NCBI GenBank assembly: GCA_945868725.1
Contig: CAMBMU010000002.1
Location: 1 to 64,000 of the forward strand
DNA from: Spirosoma fluviale
GTDB lineage: Bacteria; Bacteroidota; Bacteroidia; Cytophagales; Cyclobacteriaceae
Reading direction: 5' to 3'
DNA: 64,000 nucleotides
Positions 10,002-20,068 of this stretch are shown piece by piece. The notes under the pieces were generated by a model. That model ran no database searches. It was not told the origin of the DNA and saw only the letters and a program-made list of their open reading frames with translations. The position numbers were made by a program, and so were the translations under genes. Within the stretch, counting starts at the first letter, position 1. Each line of letters starts with the position of its first letter.

Positions 10002-10937
10002 ATGAGCAAAGTAACCGTTGTTGGGGCAGGAAACGTAGGTGCCACCTGTGCCGATGTGTTGGCATACCGCGAGGTAGCTGAAGAAATCGTATTAGTGGAC
10101 ATCAAAGAGGGCATTGCAGAAGGTAAGGCACTTGACATTTGGCAAAAAGCACCCATCAATCAATACGATAGTCGTACTGTTGGCAGCACGAATGATTACA
10201 GCAAAACTGCAAATTCGGATGTGGTAGTCATCACCTCAGGACTTCCAAGAAAACCAGGGATGACCCGCGATGATTTGATAGAAACCAATGCTGGAATCGT
10301 GAAGTCTGTGACTGAAAATGTAGCGAAACACTCTCCAAATGCCATCATCATCGTAGTTTCCAATCCTTTGGATGTGATGACTTACCAAGCACATTTAACT
10401 TCTGGGTTTTCAAGAAATAAAGTGATAGGTATGGCAGGAATTTTGGATACCGCCCGCTACCGTGCCTTCTTGGCCGAAGAATTGAATGTCTCTGGGAAAG
10501 AAATCCAGGCAATCTTAATGGGAGGCCATGGGGACACCATGGTTCCACTTCCACGCTATACCACTGTGGCAGGTATCCCTGTCACTGAATTAGTTTCAAA
10601 AGATAAGCTAGACGCCATTATCGAGCGCACCAAATTTGGAGGGGGCGAGCTGGTAAAGCTAATGGGTACCTCTGCATGGTATGCACCAGGTGCTGCTGCT
10701 GCACAAATGGTGGAAGCCATCTTGAAAAACCAAAGAAGGGTATTTCCAGTATGCATCAAGCTGGATGGAGAATATGGTATTAATGACTGCTACCTTGGCG
10801 TCCCTGTCATCCTTGGCAAAAACGGCGTCGAAAAAGTAATCGAACTGGATCTGAATGCAGAAGAAAAGCAATTGCTAGAAACCTCCAGAGGTCACGTAAA
10901 AGAAGTGATGCAAGTTTTGGATCGCTTGAGCAACTAA
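10002..10937 (+). CDS. mdh: malate dehydrogenase
   Basis: 311 aa; VVGAGNVGATCAD, VVVITSGLPRKPGMTRDDL, GGHGDTMVPLPRY. Confidence 0.95.
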   Translation: MSKVTVVGAGNVGATCADVLAYREVAEEIVLVDIKEGIAEGKALDIWQKAPINQYDSRTVGSTNDYSKTANSDVVVITSGLPRKPGMTRDDLIETNAGIVKSVTENVAKHSPNAIIIVVSNPLDVMTYQAHLTSGFSRNKVIGMAGILDTARYRAFLAEELNVSGKEIQAILMGGHGDTMVPLPRYTTVAGIPVTELVSKDKLDAIIERTKFGGGELVKLMGTSAWYAPGAAAAQMVEAILKNQRRVFPVCIKLDGEYGINDCYLGVPVILGKNGVEKVIELDLNAEEKQLLETSRGHVKEVMQVLDRLSN

Positions 10938-10960
10938 TCTGATCCTTGCCGGATCAATGG

Positions 10961-11003
10961 CCTAAGACACTTTCCACTGCGTAAAGTTTCTTAGGTCTTT
11001 TTT
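10961..11003 (+). terminator. Rho-independent terminator after mdh
   Basis: CCTAAGACACTTT...GTAAAGTTTCTTAGG followed by TCTTTTTTT. Confidence 0.75.
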
Positions 11004-11034
11004 TACTCCATTTACTTCTACTCGATACTTCAAC

Positions 11035-13725
11035 TTGAAAATCTGGAAAAGTTTGTTGGTCATTCTAGTGCTATCCCTCGTTAGCTGGGGAGGCTATGAA
11101 GTATACCAACGATTTATTCAGTCCAGAACCATCAACAGCCTTGAACTGATTTCGAGTGATGCCGTATTCTTATTCGAAACTCAACAAGCCGATTTTGCAT
11201 GGCAGGAGCTTCGAAACCAACCCATCTGGACAGCTCTATCGCGATTTCCAGCTTTTCAATCCTTAGATCGCCAATTAAACTCCTTAGATAGCCTAGTGGG
11301 CGAAGCAGGTTTTGTGACCAAAACCCTCCGAAACAAACAGGTGACTGTAAGCTATCACGCGGTAGGAACAGACAAATTTAGTCTGTTGTATACCCTGAAT
11401 TTCGATTCCAATTCCCCTTCAGAACTCTTGGACAAACTGAAATCCAAGGCACCCAGGACTACTCGATTTCAAACACGGAAATACAGCGAGCAAGAGATTT
11501 ATGATGTATTGGATGCAAACAATAGCATCCAATGGTCTAGTACTGTCCTCAATAATGTGCTGCTTATTTCTTCCTCCTCTTTTGTAATTGAAGAAGCAAT
11601 TCGATTTTACCTCAGTGAGGATGCAAACCCAATTTCCACGAAGCTAGGAGATAACTTACCCAATTCAGAAGGCTTGGGCAGACTAATTCTTTCTTCAAAA
11701 GGACTGTCCAAGCTTGTAAGCGGAGTGATTGCAGACAAAACCTCGGCAGCGCTTCAAGAGTTGCAGACCACAGATTTATTACTTGCCTTGACTTTAACAT
11801 TTGAAGACAACCAACTTGTTTTTAAGGGCCCAATCCAAGGACTGCCTGAAGTAGATTTTTTACCCTCCGTCCAGGCTGAACTTGCAGGATTTGAAAACTT
11901 AATTCCCACGCGTACACAGTCCATCACACAGGTCAACTTGAAGGATAACTACGAAGCGCAGAAACTACGAAACAGCTCCTTTGTTCCCAAATCCACAGTC
12001 AGTGGGGAGGTTCAAACTCGATTAATCGATCGGGGATTTTTGGATTTACTCAGTGGCGAACAGTATTTTATTGAAATGGAGCCCCTATCTGCACCCCAAA
12101 AAAATATTGCGCTTCTAGTAAAGTTGGAGAATCTAGAACAAGCCTGGAAAATCCTCAAGGAATACCGAGACACCACTGAATTTGATCCTACAGAACAATA
12201 CTTACAAAAGGAAATTTTATTTTTTCCTGAAGAAGATTTCCCTGCACACCTATTCAATGGACGATTTGTAGGGTTTGAACAAACCTTTGTCTGCCAAGTG
12301 GGACAGGTTCTGCTGATGAGCAACTCTGCCAATGGCATGAGAGGCTTATTAGATGACTATACTCAAGGAAATACCTGGGCAAAAAAGGAGAACGAAACTA
12401 AACCCCGCTTATCACCCGCTGCTGGCTATAGCAAAACTTTCCTCCTCCAAAAAATCTGGCCAAGTTGGGTTCAAACTACCAACCCTCGCTGGAGTACATT
12501 TATCCAGAAATACGAAACGGAGTTGAAGGCATTCACTAGCTTGGGATTGCGTATCCACCAAAATTCTAAAGGAAAGGAAGCAATACTCACCTTGGGCTAC
12601 ACCAGTGCCGCTGTTCCCCTTGTAGATGTCAATAAAACTTTTGAATTGGCATCTGGCAAAGAAGTAGCCCTTCCTGAAAATCTAATTTTTGGTCCTAAAG
12701 CAATCAAAAATTTCAATGATAACACGGAAGACCTTGTAGTTCAAGACCAAAATCATGTCTTGTATGTCATCAATTCAGCTGGCGAGCAAGTATACAACCA
12801 AGCTTTAACTGGCCCTATTCTATCCGAAACCTATCAAATAGATTATTTCAAAAATGGCAAATTACAGCTCGTACTTGCTACAGCGGATCAGATCTATGCC
12901 ATAGACCGTCTAGGAGATCCTTTACCTGGATTCCCTAAGGCAATACCTGGAGAAAAAATCACCCATCTCAGCGTGCTTGACTATGACCAAACGCTAGATT
13001 ACCGCTTCTTTTTAGCAACTGAAAAGGGGAATTTATGGTTGCTAGACAAAATGGGAAAGGAGTTGGAAAACTGGAACCCACTGCCTCTAGGAGAACCTAC
13101 CAATGGGACTCCCTTTCATGCTCGCGTACCGGGAAAAGGTGATTTTATGGTAGTGCTAGGCATCTCTGGGGACTTGCATTTCTTTAGCCGTAAAGGCGAA
13201 TCTCGAAGCGGATCCCCTCTCCAGCTCCCAGACGGAATTGCTAGCCCTCTTATTTTTAATAAGACAGGCACCCCAATACTTCAAGCCGTCACAACTGGTG
13301 GGGAAATCCTTGATATTTCCTTCTCCGGGGAAATCATCAAGAAAACCCAAGCACAAAAATCAAATCGAGACGATAAATTTCGAAGCCTAAGTGATCAAAA
13401 GGGCAGCTCCTCGCTTCTTGCCTTAGAACAATTCAATAAAATACAGCTTTTTGATAGTCAACAGCGTCTGCTGATGACTCTCCCCTTGGCTGGAGGTAAA
13501 GCCTGGATAGGTTATTTTGATTTTGGCACGTCACGAAGAATTATTGCAGTCACCGACCTAGAGCAGGGATTGGGATACCTGTATGACCTAGAAGGGAATC
13601 TACTGATCAGCTCACCACTTCAAAGTGAAGGTGAGATCCAATTGAGCCACCTGCCTAGTCAAGGGCAATACCTAATTCGTACACGCTACGGGAAAACGCT
13701 CTTGGAATACCTAATCCCAGACTAG
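11035..13725 (+). CDS. hypothetical membrane-anchored protein with DUF3352-like N-terminal part and beta-propeller-like C-terminal part
   Basis: 896 aa, N-terminal TM segment, TTG start; repeated propeller-like segments (LYVINSAGEQVYNQ..., IYAIDRLGDPLPGFPKAI, LWLLDKMGKELENW). Confidence 0.6.
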   Translation: MKIWKSLLVILVLSLVSWGGYEVYQRFIQSRTINSLELISSDAVFLFETQQADFAWQELRNQPIWTALSRFPAFQSLDRQLNSLDSLVGEAGFVTKTLRNKQVTVSYHAVGTDKFSLLYTLNFDSNSPSELLDKLKSKAPRTTRFQTRKYSEQEIYDVLDANNSIQWSSTVLNNVLLISSSSFVIEEAIRFYLSEDANPISTKLGDNLPNSEGLGRLILSSKGLSKLVSGVIADKTSAALQELQTTDLLLALTLTFEDNQLVFKGPIQGLPEVDFLPSVQAELAGFENLIPTRTQSITQVNLKDNYEAQKLRNSSFVPKSTVSGEVQTRLIDRGFLDLLSGEQYFIEMEPLSAPQKNIALLVKLENLEQAWKILKEYRDTTEFDPTEQYLQKEILFFPEEDFPAHLFNGRFVGFEQTFVCQVGQVLLMSNSANGMRGLLDDYTQGNTWAKKENETKPRLSPAAGYSKTFLLQKIWPSWVQTTNPRWSTFIQKYETELKAFTSLGLRIHQNSKGKEAILTLGYTSAAVPLVDVNKTFELASGKEVALPENLIFGPKAIKNFNDNTEDLVVQDQNHVLYVINSAGEQVYNQALTGPILSETYQIDYFKNGKLQLVLATADQIYAIDRLGDPLPGFPKAIPGEKITHLSVLDYDQTLDYRFFLATEKGNLWLLDKMGKELENWNPLPLGEPTNGTPFHARVPGKGDFMVVLGISGDLHFFSRKGESRSGSPLQLPDGIASPLIFNKTGTPILQAVTTGGEILDISFSGEIIKKTQAQKSNRDDKFRSLSDQKGSSSLLALEQFNKIQLFDSQQRLLMTLPLAGGKAWIGYFDFGTSRRIIAVTDLEQGLGYLYDLEGNLLISSPLQSEGEIQLSHLPSQGQYLIRTRYGKTLLEYLIPD

Positions 13726-13765
13726 TCGGCCTATTTTTTAAGATGGCATTTTGAGTTAGACTAAA

Positions 13766-15379
13766 TTAGTCCTTCACCTCAAAAAATGTACGGCTCATAC
13801 TCAGCTTACCTCCAACATTCACCTGCTCCCAGTGCACAAAAGTTCCCGCCAGGCTCGGAAGATTGACCCTCACTTCCTTCCCATTTGTTTGCCAATTCAG
13901 CACCGTTCGCCAATCTGGAATTCGTGAGGTAGTAGAAGGCTGGACAAACTGGTCTCTGTCGATGATCACCGAGGGTTGAATCCCTGGGTAATCAAAAAAC
14001 CGTGCCGCAGGAGCTAGTGGAAATAAACCAAAATTATTGGCATAACTCGAAAAACTAAGTACACCTGGATAGGTGCGATCATTCAGGTAAAACTCACGGT
14101 TGAGCACCTCTAGTCGCTGAAGAAATTTTGGATTAAAGGAGGCCAAAAGATCCGAATCAAATACGGGCATCGCATCGATTAGAATCAAGGGATTGGTATC
14201 GAAAACACCTTTATCCGCTTCATTCAACAGTAGGAAAGTTTTCTTTTTGTCCTTTAGACGAACCGCAACGCTAGGGACATATTCTTTTAACACCGTTTCC
14301 ACTTCTTCAAACCTAGTGTAGTCGTCTAAGTTGAATCTATAATCTTCAACAAAGCCTGTGACTACTTCCAAAGAGTCCTGGTCAGACACTTCCAAATACT
14401 CCTGCTGAACCACAGCTGCTTTGAGAAGAGATTGAAGGTAGGCAAGATCCTCTTGCGACAAGGATAGTTCAGGGAAACTGAAATTCGTTCGGAAGCTCGT
14501 TTTGATTAATGGGGAAACCATTTCTAAGCCAGGCATCTCTTCTCCATTTTCAAGTTGCAGGATCAATCGATCCCAGTGTCGCAAGCCTCCAGCATCAAAG
14601 ACAAGCACACCCCGCTCGTCCACATGATCTGTAAACAGCGCACTTTTTGCTCCATGAAGGGAAAGGAAATAAGTAAGTGCAGTATCCAAAGAAGCAACTT
14701 TCGCTTGAACCAGATGTCCAAAAAGCTCGGGGAGCAAGGGCTGAGGGGTTAAATTTTCATACACATCGGCAGCAGGCAACTGCTTTTGTTCTTCCACTAA
14801 GAATGGATTGGCAATAGAAATTCCCGAAGCCACTACCCGTCCTTCAGCAGTGCTCGAAGAACCAAAATTGACAACAGCCCCCTTTTCGTAGGATTTAGTA
14901 GGTTGCGAAATTTGGCGATTGGAGGATTTAAGCTCTTTGGGTGGAATTTTAGGGTTGATGATCGTAACCAGCTGCTGTGCGATCCCTTGATTCAAATCCA
15001 AATACGGGCTGATACGGGTATAAACACGTAACAAATACTGGTCGGAAGGAATTTGATCTGAAACTGGAATAAAATTCAAGGCATTTCCATCCTGAAGGGG
15101 CACTTTGACATGTGTGATTGAGTTGGAATTGCGATCAACCAATTCGGCATACAGCACCTGTGAAGAAGTGGCTTGCTCACCCAAACTAACCTTGGCTTCA
15201 AACCAGATTTTCTCGCCAGAAAAATAGAGCGTCTTTGGGGTATGGAAAAAAACTTGCTCCTTTAGAACATTTGCTGACTGCCCCATGCTTGTACCTACAA
15301 GCCCAAGGAAGCACAGCAACCCACAAATGAGGGCTTTAAGGCTGCTTATTTTTTTTGAGGATATCTTCAGGGTTTGCAT
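13766..15379 (-). CDS. secreted hypothetical protein with MG2/macroglobulin-like N-terminal domain
   Basis: Start placed at MQTLKISSKK (15379), just downstream of the preceding gene's stop, instead of the ORF-track start 15466; signal peptide; HTPKTLYFSGEKIWFEAKV resembles MG2-like domains. Confidence 0.65.
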   Translation of the reverse strand: MQTLKISSKKISSLKALICGLLCFLGLVGTSMGQSANVLKEQVFFHTPKTLYFSGEKIWFEAKVSLGEQATSSQVLYAELVDRNSNSITHVKVPLQDGNALNFIPVSDQIPSDQYLLRVYTRISPYLDLNQGIAQQLVTIINPKIPPKELKSSNRQISQPTKSYEKGAVVNFGSSSTAEGRVVASGISIANPFLVEEQKQLPAADVYENLTPQPLLPELFGHLVQAKVASLDTALTYFLSLHGAKSALFTDHVDERGVLVFDAGGLRHWDRLILQLENGEEMPGLEMVSPLIKTSFRTNFSFPELSLSQEDLAYLQSLLKAAVVQQEYLEVSDQDSLEVVTGFVEDYRFNLDDYTRFEEVETVLKEYVPSVAVRLKDKKKTFLLLNEADKGVFDTNPLILIDAMPVFDSDLLASFNPKFLQRLEVLNREFYLNDRTYPGVLSFSSYANNFGLFPLAPAARFFDYPGIQPSVIIDRDQFVQPSTTSRIPDWRTVLNWQTNGKEVRVNLPSLAGTFVHWEQVNVGGKLSMSRTFFEVKD

Positions 15380-15383
15380 GACA

Positions 15384-16532
15384 TTAATCTGTCCAAAACG
15401 AGGGCTTAAGTTTAGATGCATACAAGCTGCAATCGGTACATCTTCTTGAGGAAGGATAATAGCCAACTATAGTAGTTCCCACCATCAACGGTCTTGTGGG
15501 TACTACTGCTCCATTGCCAAAGATCTTTTGGTAATCCGTGGCCAAAATAGCTTCTTCTCCGATTACACAATCATTAAACTTTGGATCTAGGTAATTCCAG
15601 GGGCTTACCTCCACTTGATTAATGTAGATCCTCTTCTGGCGAATCACCCCTAGGCTGACCTGCCCGATAACGGGGTTTTTGGCTGCGTCCAAACTCTTAA
15701 TATTCCCACCAATCAAGGAAGGGAGTGGACTAAAGATCGAACCGATGTCCTCTGTATTTTTCTTTAAAATTTCCCAGAAAGGAACGTCCTTGGTAGCAAG
15801 TCCTTTTTGCGAAATAAGAATGCTGTAGCGTTCCATAATCCGCTCATCACCTTTAGGGATTTCGGTGATGGTTTTTTGGAAAACTACCTGATCCTTGAAT
15901 CGAGAGCTTGTTTCCAAAAGTATCCCAGGACTAGGCTCCGTCTTGAAGCAAAGTGAGGTTTGTTCTGCATCCTTGCGATCCCGTACATTTTTAAGTTCTG
16001 GAACATAGATGTAGGCCGTGCGTATTCTAGGCCGGTATATCCAGGTTTCTTCAAAGGTCCACAAAAAATCATCTGCATTGGCATTGCCTTGGGTAGATAC
16101 AAATACCTCTACCCCTTCCTCATCCTTCTTAAATCCTGCATCAATAATTACAGGAGTCACAATGGGCTGAAGACCTTCAGAAACATACCTTTCGCCAGAG
16201 CTAAGCTCTATTTCCAGCACATAACTTTGCTTTTCATCGATGTTTTTTTCGAAAACATAGGTTCCTACACCCGCTTCTTGTAGTGGAAAAATTTGTCCTC
16301 CAGCACTTTTGAGTACTACTTTGGCGCGGACCTCTGGAATAAATGCTGATGTAGCTCCCAGTGGAGCCGTTCGACTTAGTTTTAACTCACTTTTTAAACC
16401 CTCTGTGTCCAAATATCCTTCCACCACCAATACTCGCAATTCTGTAGCTGGCACTTCTGGTTCGTAAGGAGTCCTACATCCAGCAAGAGTTACGAAAAGA
16501 ATAAAAACTAAACCTATGGCTTTACGCATCAA
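15384..16532 (-). CDS. DUF4249 domain-containing lipoprotein
   Basis: 382 aa, lipobox LAGC, ELRVLVVEGYLDTEG; next to a TonB receptor. Confidence 0.85.
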   Translation of the reverse strand: MMRKAIGLVFILFVTLAGCRTPYEPEVPATELRVLVVEGYLDTEGLKSELKLSRTAPLGATSAFIPEVRAKVVLKSAGGQIFPLQEAGVGTYVFEKNIDEKQSYVLEIELSSGERYVSEGLQPIVTPVIIDAGFKKDEEGVEVFVSTQGNANADDFLWTFEETWIYRPRIRTAYIYVPELKNVRDRKDAEQTSLCFKTEPSPGILLETSSRFKDQVVFQKTITEIPKGDERIMERYSILISQKGLATKDVPFWEILKKNTEDIGSIFSPLPSLIGGNIKSLDAAKNPVIGQVSLGVIRQKRIYINQVEVSPWNYLDPKFNDCVIGEEAILATDYQKIFGNGAVVPTRPLMVGTTIVGYYPSSRRCTDCSLYASKLKPSFWTD

Positions 16533-19273
16533 AATCTAAAGTTATAGGTGATAAATGGAATTGGCTCCGCGAAAATTGCGAGCTGGTAGCCTTTCAATTT
16601 GCCTCCCTCTGGAACAAAATAGATCGAGTAGGCATTGTCCCTACCAAATAGGTTGTATACCCCAAAGGACCAAGAGGCATGCGCCAGTTTGGCAACTTTG
16701 TGATTTCCCTCTAGGTTAACAGAAAGGTCCATGCGGAAATAATCAGGGACTCTAAAGGAGTTGCGGTCCGAGAAATAAACTCGTTCCGAACCCCCATAAT
16801 TAAACTTAGCAATCGGCAGGGTGACAGGTCTTCCTGTACTGTACTTTCCAGCCAAGGTCACATTGACCCGTTTACTTAGCTCTAAATTTCCTACAAAATT
16901 GGCATTATGAGGCTGATCAAAATTGCTAGGATACCATTCAGATCGGTTGATCTGCTCTTTTTGCTCCGAAGGATCTGTCTGCATCAGCGAGCGGCTATAG
17001 GTATAGGCAAGGGATCCATTGATCTTTCCCTTTGTTTTTTTGAGGTATAGCTCCATGCCGTAGGCTTTCCCTTTGGTGACTAATACCTCTTGCTCAATCC
17101 GGTCGTTCAATACGATGCTTGCACCAGATCGGTAGTCCAGTAAGTTTTGCATAGATCGATAGTACAATTCAGCCGAAAACTCAAAAGCACCTTGATTCAT
17201 GTTTTTAAAGTAACCTAAGGCATATTGAATGCCTTGCTGCGGCCTCAAGAAGGAATCACTCAGCTTCCAAGTGTCTGTTGGGGTAATCACGGACGAATTG
17301 CTGAGCAAGTGAATATTTTGTCGCATTGAGTTGACCCCTACCTTTAAGGAAGATTGGTTGGACAGGGCATAGCGTGCAGAAAAGCGAAATTCAGGACCAT
17401 GATAGGTTTGAACAGGGTCACCGGACTGAAAGCTAGCTTCGCCAGTTATGTTTTCATTCAAATACGGCTCCCCTTGTGCATAAGTTGGAATGGTTTGAGG
17501 TCCCAGAAAGGTGTAGAAATTGTATCGTAATCCGCCACTTAGGGCCCATTGTTCGTTGATTTCAAATTCGTCTCCTAGGTAGAGGGACCAATCCATGGCC
17601 GTTTCGGGAGCCACTTGATCAGGGATCACACCGCTCTCCAACCCAAAAGGGAGGATTTCACCAGGGTTGAGCTGGTAGCGGATCCCATGTACCCCATAGT
17701 TGAGCAGGTGTCGATCCCCCATCTCCTGGCGGAATTGCGCTTTTACAAATTGCTGACGGATGTCGAATCGGTATTGGTAGGCATTTAGTGGGTTGTCTTC
17801 CCCTTCTACCTCAAAATCATAGGCATCCTGACCTACTGAGAAAGTAGCCTCTAGCGCATCGTTGAAGTAATGTGTCCAAGAGAGGGCATAATTCTGATTG
17901 GAGTAGCTATAGGCCGTATCTGGGTCAAATTGGAAGGAATCTTTGCTAAAATAGCCCGATAATCGAAGTTTATCCTTTGCACCTAACTCATGCTCCACTG
18001 TACCGTTGAAATCCGAAAAAGCAGCCCTGCTTGCGCCCAAATCAATTCGATCTGATAAAAAATCAAGAAGCCAATCCGAATAGGTAAGGCGAGAACCCAA
18101 GATAAAGGTGGTTTTTTCACCGATAGGTCCTTCTAAACTTAGCCTACTAGTCATTGGGCCAATTCCTCCAGAGCCTCCAATTTTATCTGAACGGCCTTTT
18201 TTGGGTGTGACTTGCAACACAGAGGAAAGCCTACCCCCGAAGTTGGCGGGGATTCCTGACTTGTAAAGCTCCACCCCTTGCACCATATCCGAGTTGATCG
18301 CTGAGAAAAACCCAAACAAGTGCGATGGATTGAAGAGCGTGTTTTGATCCATCAAAATCAAATTCTGATCAGCGGCACCACCCCTAACATTAAAACCAAC
18401 ACTTGCTTCTCCAGCGGTATTGACACCCGGCATAGTCATAAGTCCTTTAATGATGTCCACTTCTCCCATGACGGCAGGAAGTCTTCTCATTTCTTGTACC
18501 GTAAGGGACTGAACTCCCATTTCAGGTCTTGCTACTTGAGACAAGGCCCCAGAGCTTACTACGACCTCATTTAATGAAAAAACTCCCTCTCCAATACTGA
18601 GCTCAAGGGTTGCATCCCCCTGAATGTCCAATAGTCGCTGCTCCGTGTAGCCACCAATATTTTGAATAAATAAGGTTTTATTTCCTTTTGGAACAAGCAA
18701 TTCAAAATCCCCAGACTTGTTGGTCACCGCTTGGCGCATGGCCTCTTTTTCAAATACAATCGCTCCCTCAATCGGGAGATTATTTTCCAAGCTAATCACC
18801 TTACCCTGAAGCTTTGCCTCCGTTCCAGGGCTGGGGATCCCAATGATGTAGCGTCGATTTCGAACAAACTCATCTTGAACAGAAGCAGCAGAAAGAGTTG
18901 CCCTAGAAGGTGCTTGAAAATAGTTTGGAAGGAATTCCACCGCTTTCTTTTCTCCTTTAAAGATGAAAACTTCGAGGTCTTTGGAAATGGAGAAGGTGAA
19001 CTCAGTTTTCAAAAAAAGCACGCCCAATACATCTTCCAACTTATCCCCATTGGCTTGTAGGCTAACTGTCAAGTTCGCAACCTCCTCTTTTTTAAATAGA
19101 AAGCGGTAAGGGGTATCCTTTTCTACCAGCTCGGCAAATCGTTCAAAGGAAACTCCAGCAAACAAGCCGGTTACCTTTGGATCTTGCTTTTGCTCTTGCG
19201 TTTGAGCAAATACCGATCCAGTCGAAGAAGCGAGAAAAAAAAGTAGGGGGACGATATAAATTAGCAAACGCAT
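16529..19273 (-). CDS. TonB-dependent receptor with STN-like and carboxypeptidase-regulatory-like N-terminal domains
   Basis: 914 aa; LQGKVISLENNLPIEGAIVFEKEA, plug domain VDIIKGLMTMPGVNTAGEASVGFNVRGGAADQNLILMD, C-terminal F. Confidence 0.9.
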   Translation of the reverse strand: MRLLIYIVPLLFFLASSTGSVFAQTQEQKQDPKVTGLFAGVSFERFAELVEKDTPYRFLFKKEEVANLTVSLQANGDKLEDVLGVLFLKTEFTFSISKDLEVFIFKGEKKAVEFLPNYFQAPSRATLSAASVQDEFVRNRRYIIGIPSPGTEAKLQGKVISLENNLPIEGAIVFEKEAMRQAVTNKSGDFELLVPKGNKTLFIQNIGGYTEQRLLDIQGDATLELSIGEGVFSLNEVVVSSGALSQVARPEMGVQSLTVQEMRRLPAVMGEVDIIKGLMTMPGVNTAGEASVGFNVRGGAADQNLILMDQNTLFNPSHLFGFFSAINSDMVQGVELYKSGIPANFGGRLSSVLQVTPKKGRSDKIGGSGGIGPMTSRLSLEGPIGEKTTFILGSRLTYSDWLLDFLSDRIDLGASRAAFSDFNGTVEHELGAKDKLRLSGYFSKDSFQFDPDTAYSYSNQNYALSWTHYFNDALEATFSVGQDAYDFEVEGEDNPLNAYQYRFDIRQQFVKAQFRQEMGDRHLLNYGVHGIRYQLNPGEILPFGLESGVIPDQVAPETAMDWSLYLGDEFEINEQWALSGGLRYNFYTFLGPQTIPTYAQGEPYLNENITGEASFQSGDPVQTYHGPEFRFSARYALSNQSSLKVGVNSMRQNIHLLSNSSVITPTDTWKLSDSFLRPQQGIQYALGYFKNMNQGAFEFSAELYYRSMQNLLDYRSGASIVLNDRIEQEVLVTKGKAYGMELYLKKTKGKINGSLAYTYSRSLMQTDPSEQKEQINRSEWYPSNFDQPHNANFVGNLELSKRVNVTLAGKYSTGRPVTLPIAKFNYGGSERVYFSDRNSFRVPDYFRMDLSVNLEGNHKVAKLAHASWSFGVYNLFGRDNAYSIYFVPEGGKLKGYQLAIFAEPIPFITYNFRF

Positions 19274-19977
19274 CAGTTTGATTGAGGATAGGCCACCAGA
19301 TATTGCAAATAGGCCTCAGGAGCTTTATTGAATTTCAGCGCTTTACCCTTTAGTTCTTTTTTCAGCTCTTTGACATTTAGCTGCAAGGCAGAAATGGCTT
19401 GAGATGATTTTTTTATTGGAAAAAAGGCTCCATCCTTCCAAAGGAAATAGTCCTTTTTCTCCACATACTCAGCACTATAGCGTGCTATATCGCGTAAGGA
19501 GCGGGTTATTTTGTAGCGTTTGACTAGGGCTATTGCTTTTCCTTGACCCAACACCTGATAGATCCCATTTCCATGGTGAAGAAACGATTCATTGCCTCGA
19601 AAAAATCGGAATAGCTTCCCATCGCTCCACTCAAATCCATCAATTTTCTCAGGCTTGATTAATATTTTTTGATTGAAGATCGGATGAAAAGTGACCAGCT
19701 GATCTCTGAAAATATCATAGATTAAAGGAACCTGAGGATAAGTGATTCCATTGATGCGTAAGGTTCCTGCTTCAAATTGCCGAGTAACGAAATAAGGATC
19801 CCCTTTTATGCGTGAGGAAGGTGCAGCATATTGGCCTCCAGTAATCAATTCTTGAAAATAGGGGATCTCTTCTTGGTAAGTGGATAAGAAAGGCAAATCC
19901 CTTCCAGCAACTTGAGCAGATACCTCCTGTTTAAAAAGTACCAAAGCCACTAGAAATAGTATTGTACGCATGGTCAA
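19273..19977 (-). CDS. hypothetical secreted protein
   Basis: 234 aa with signal peptide; 1-nt overlap with the TonB receptor gene. Confidence 0.55.
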   Translation of the reverse strand: MTMRTILFLVALVLFKQEVSAQVAGRDLPFLSTYQEEIPYFQELITGGQYAAPSSRIKGDPYFVTRQFEAGTLRINGITYPQVPLIYDIFRDQLVTFHPIFNQKILIKPEKIDGFEWSDGKLFRFFRGNESFLHHGNGIYQVLGQGKAIALVKRYKITRSLRDIARYSAEYVEKKDYFLWKDGAFFPIKKSSQAISALQLNVKELKKELKGKALKFNKAPEAYLQYLVAYPQSN

Positions 19978-20068
19978 AAATACGATTGTAAATTAGTATT
20001 AATTTTATTTATTAAGATTATGTTTGAAAGGCATCCTGTCCATTTAAACGGAATATAAAATCAATCCA

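Noticed and set aside
15380-15466. N-terminal extension of the MG2-like protein
   Set aside because: Overlaps the upstream DUF4249 gene and precedes the signal peptide; start at 15379 fits better
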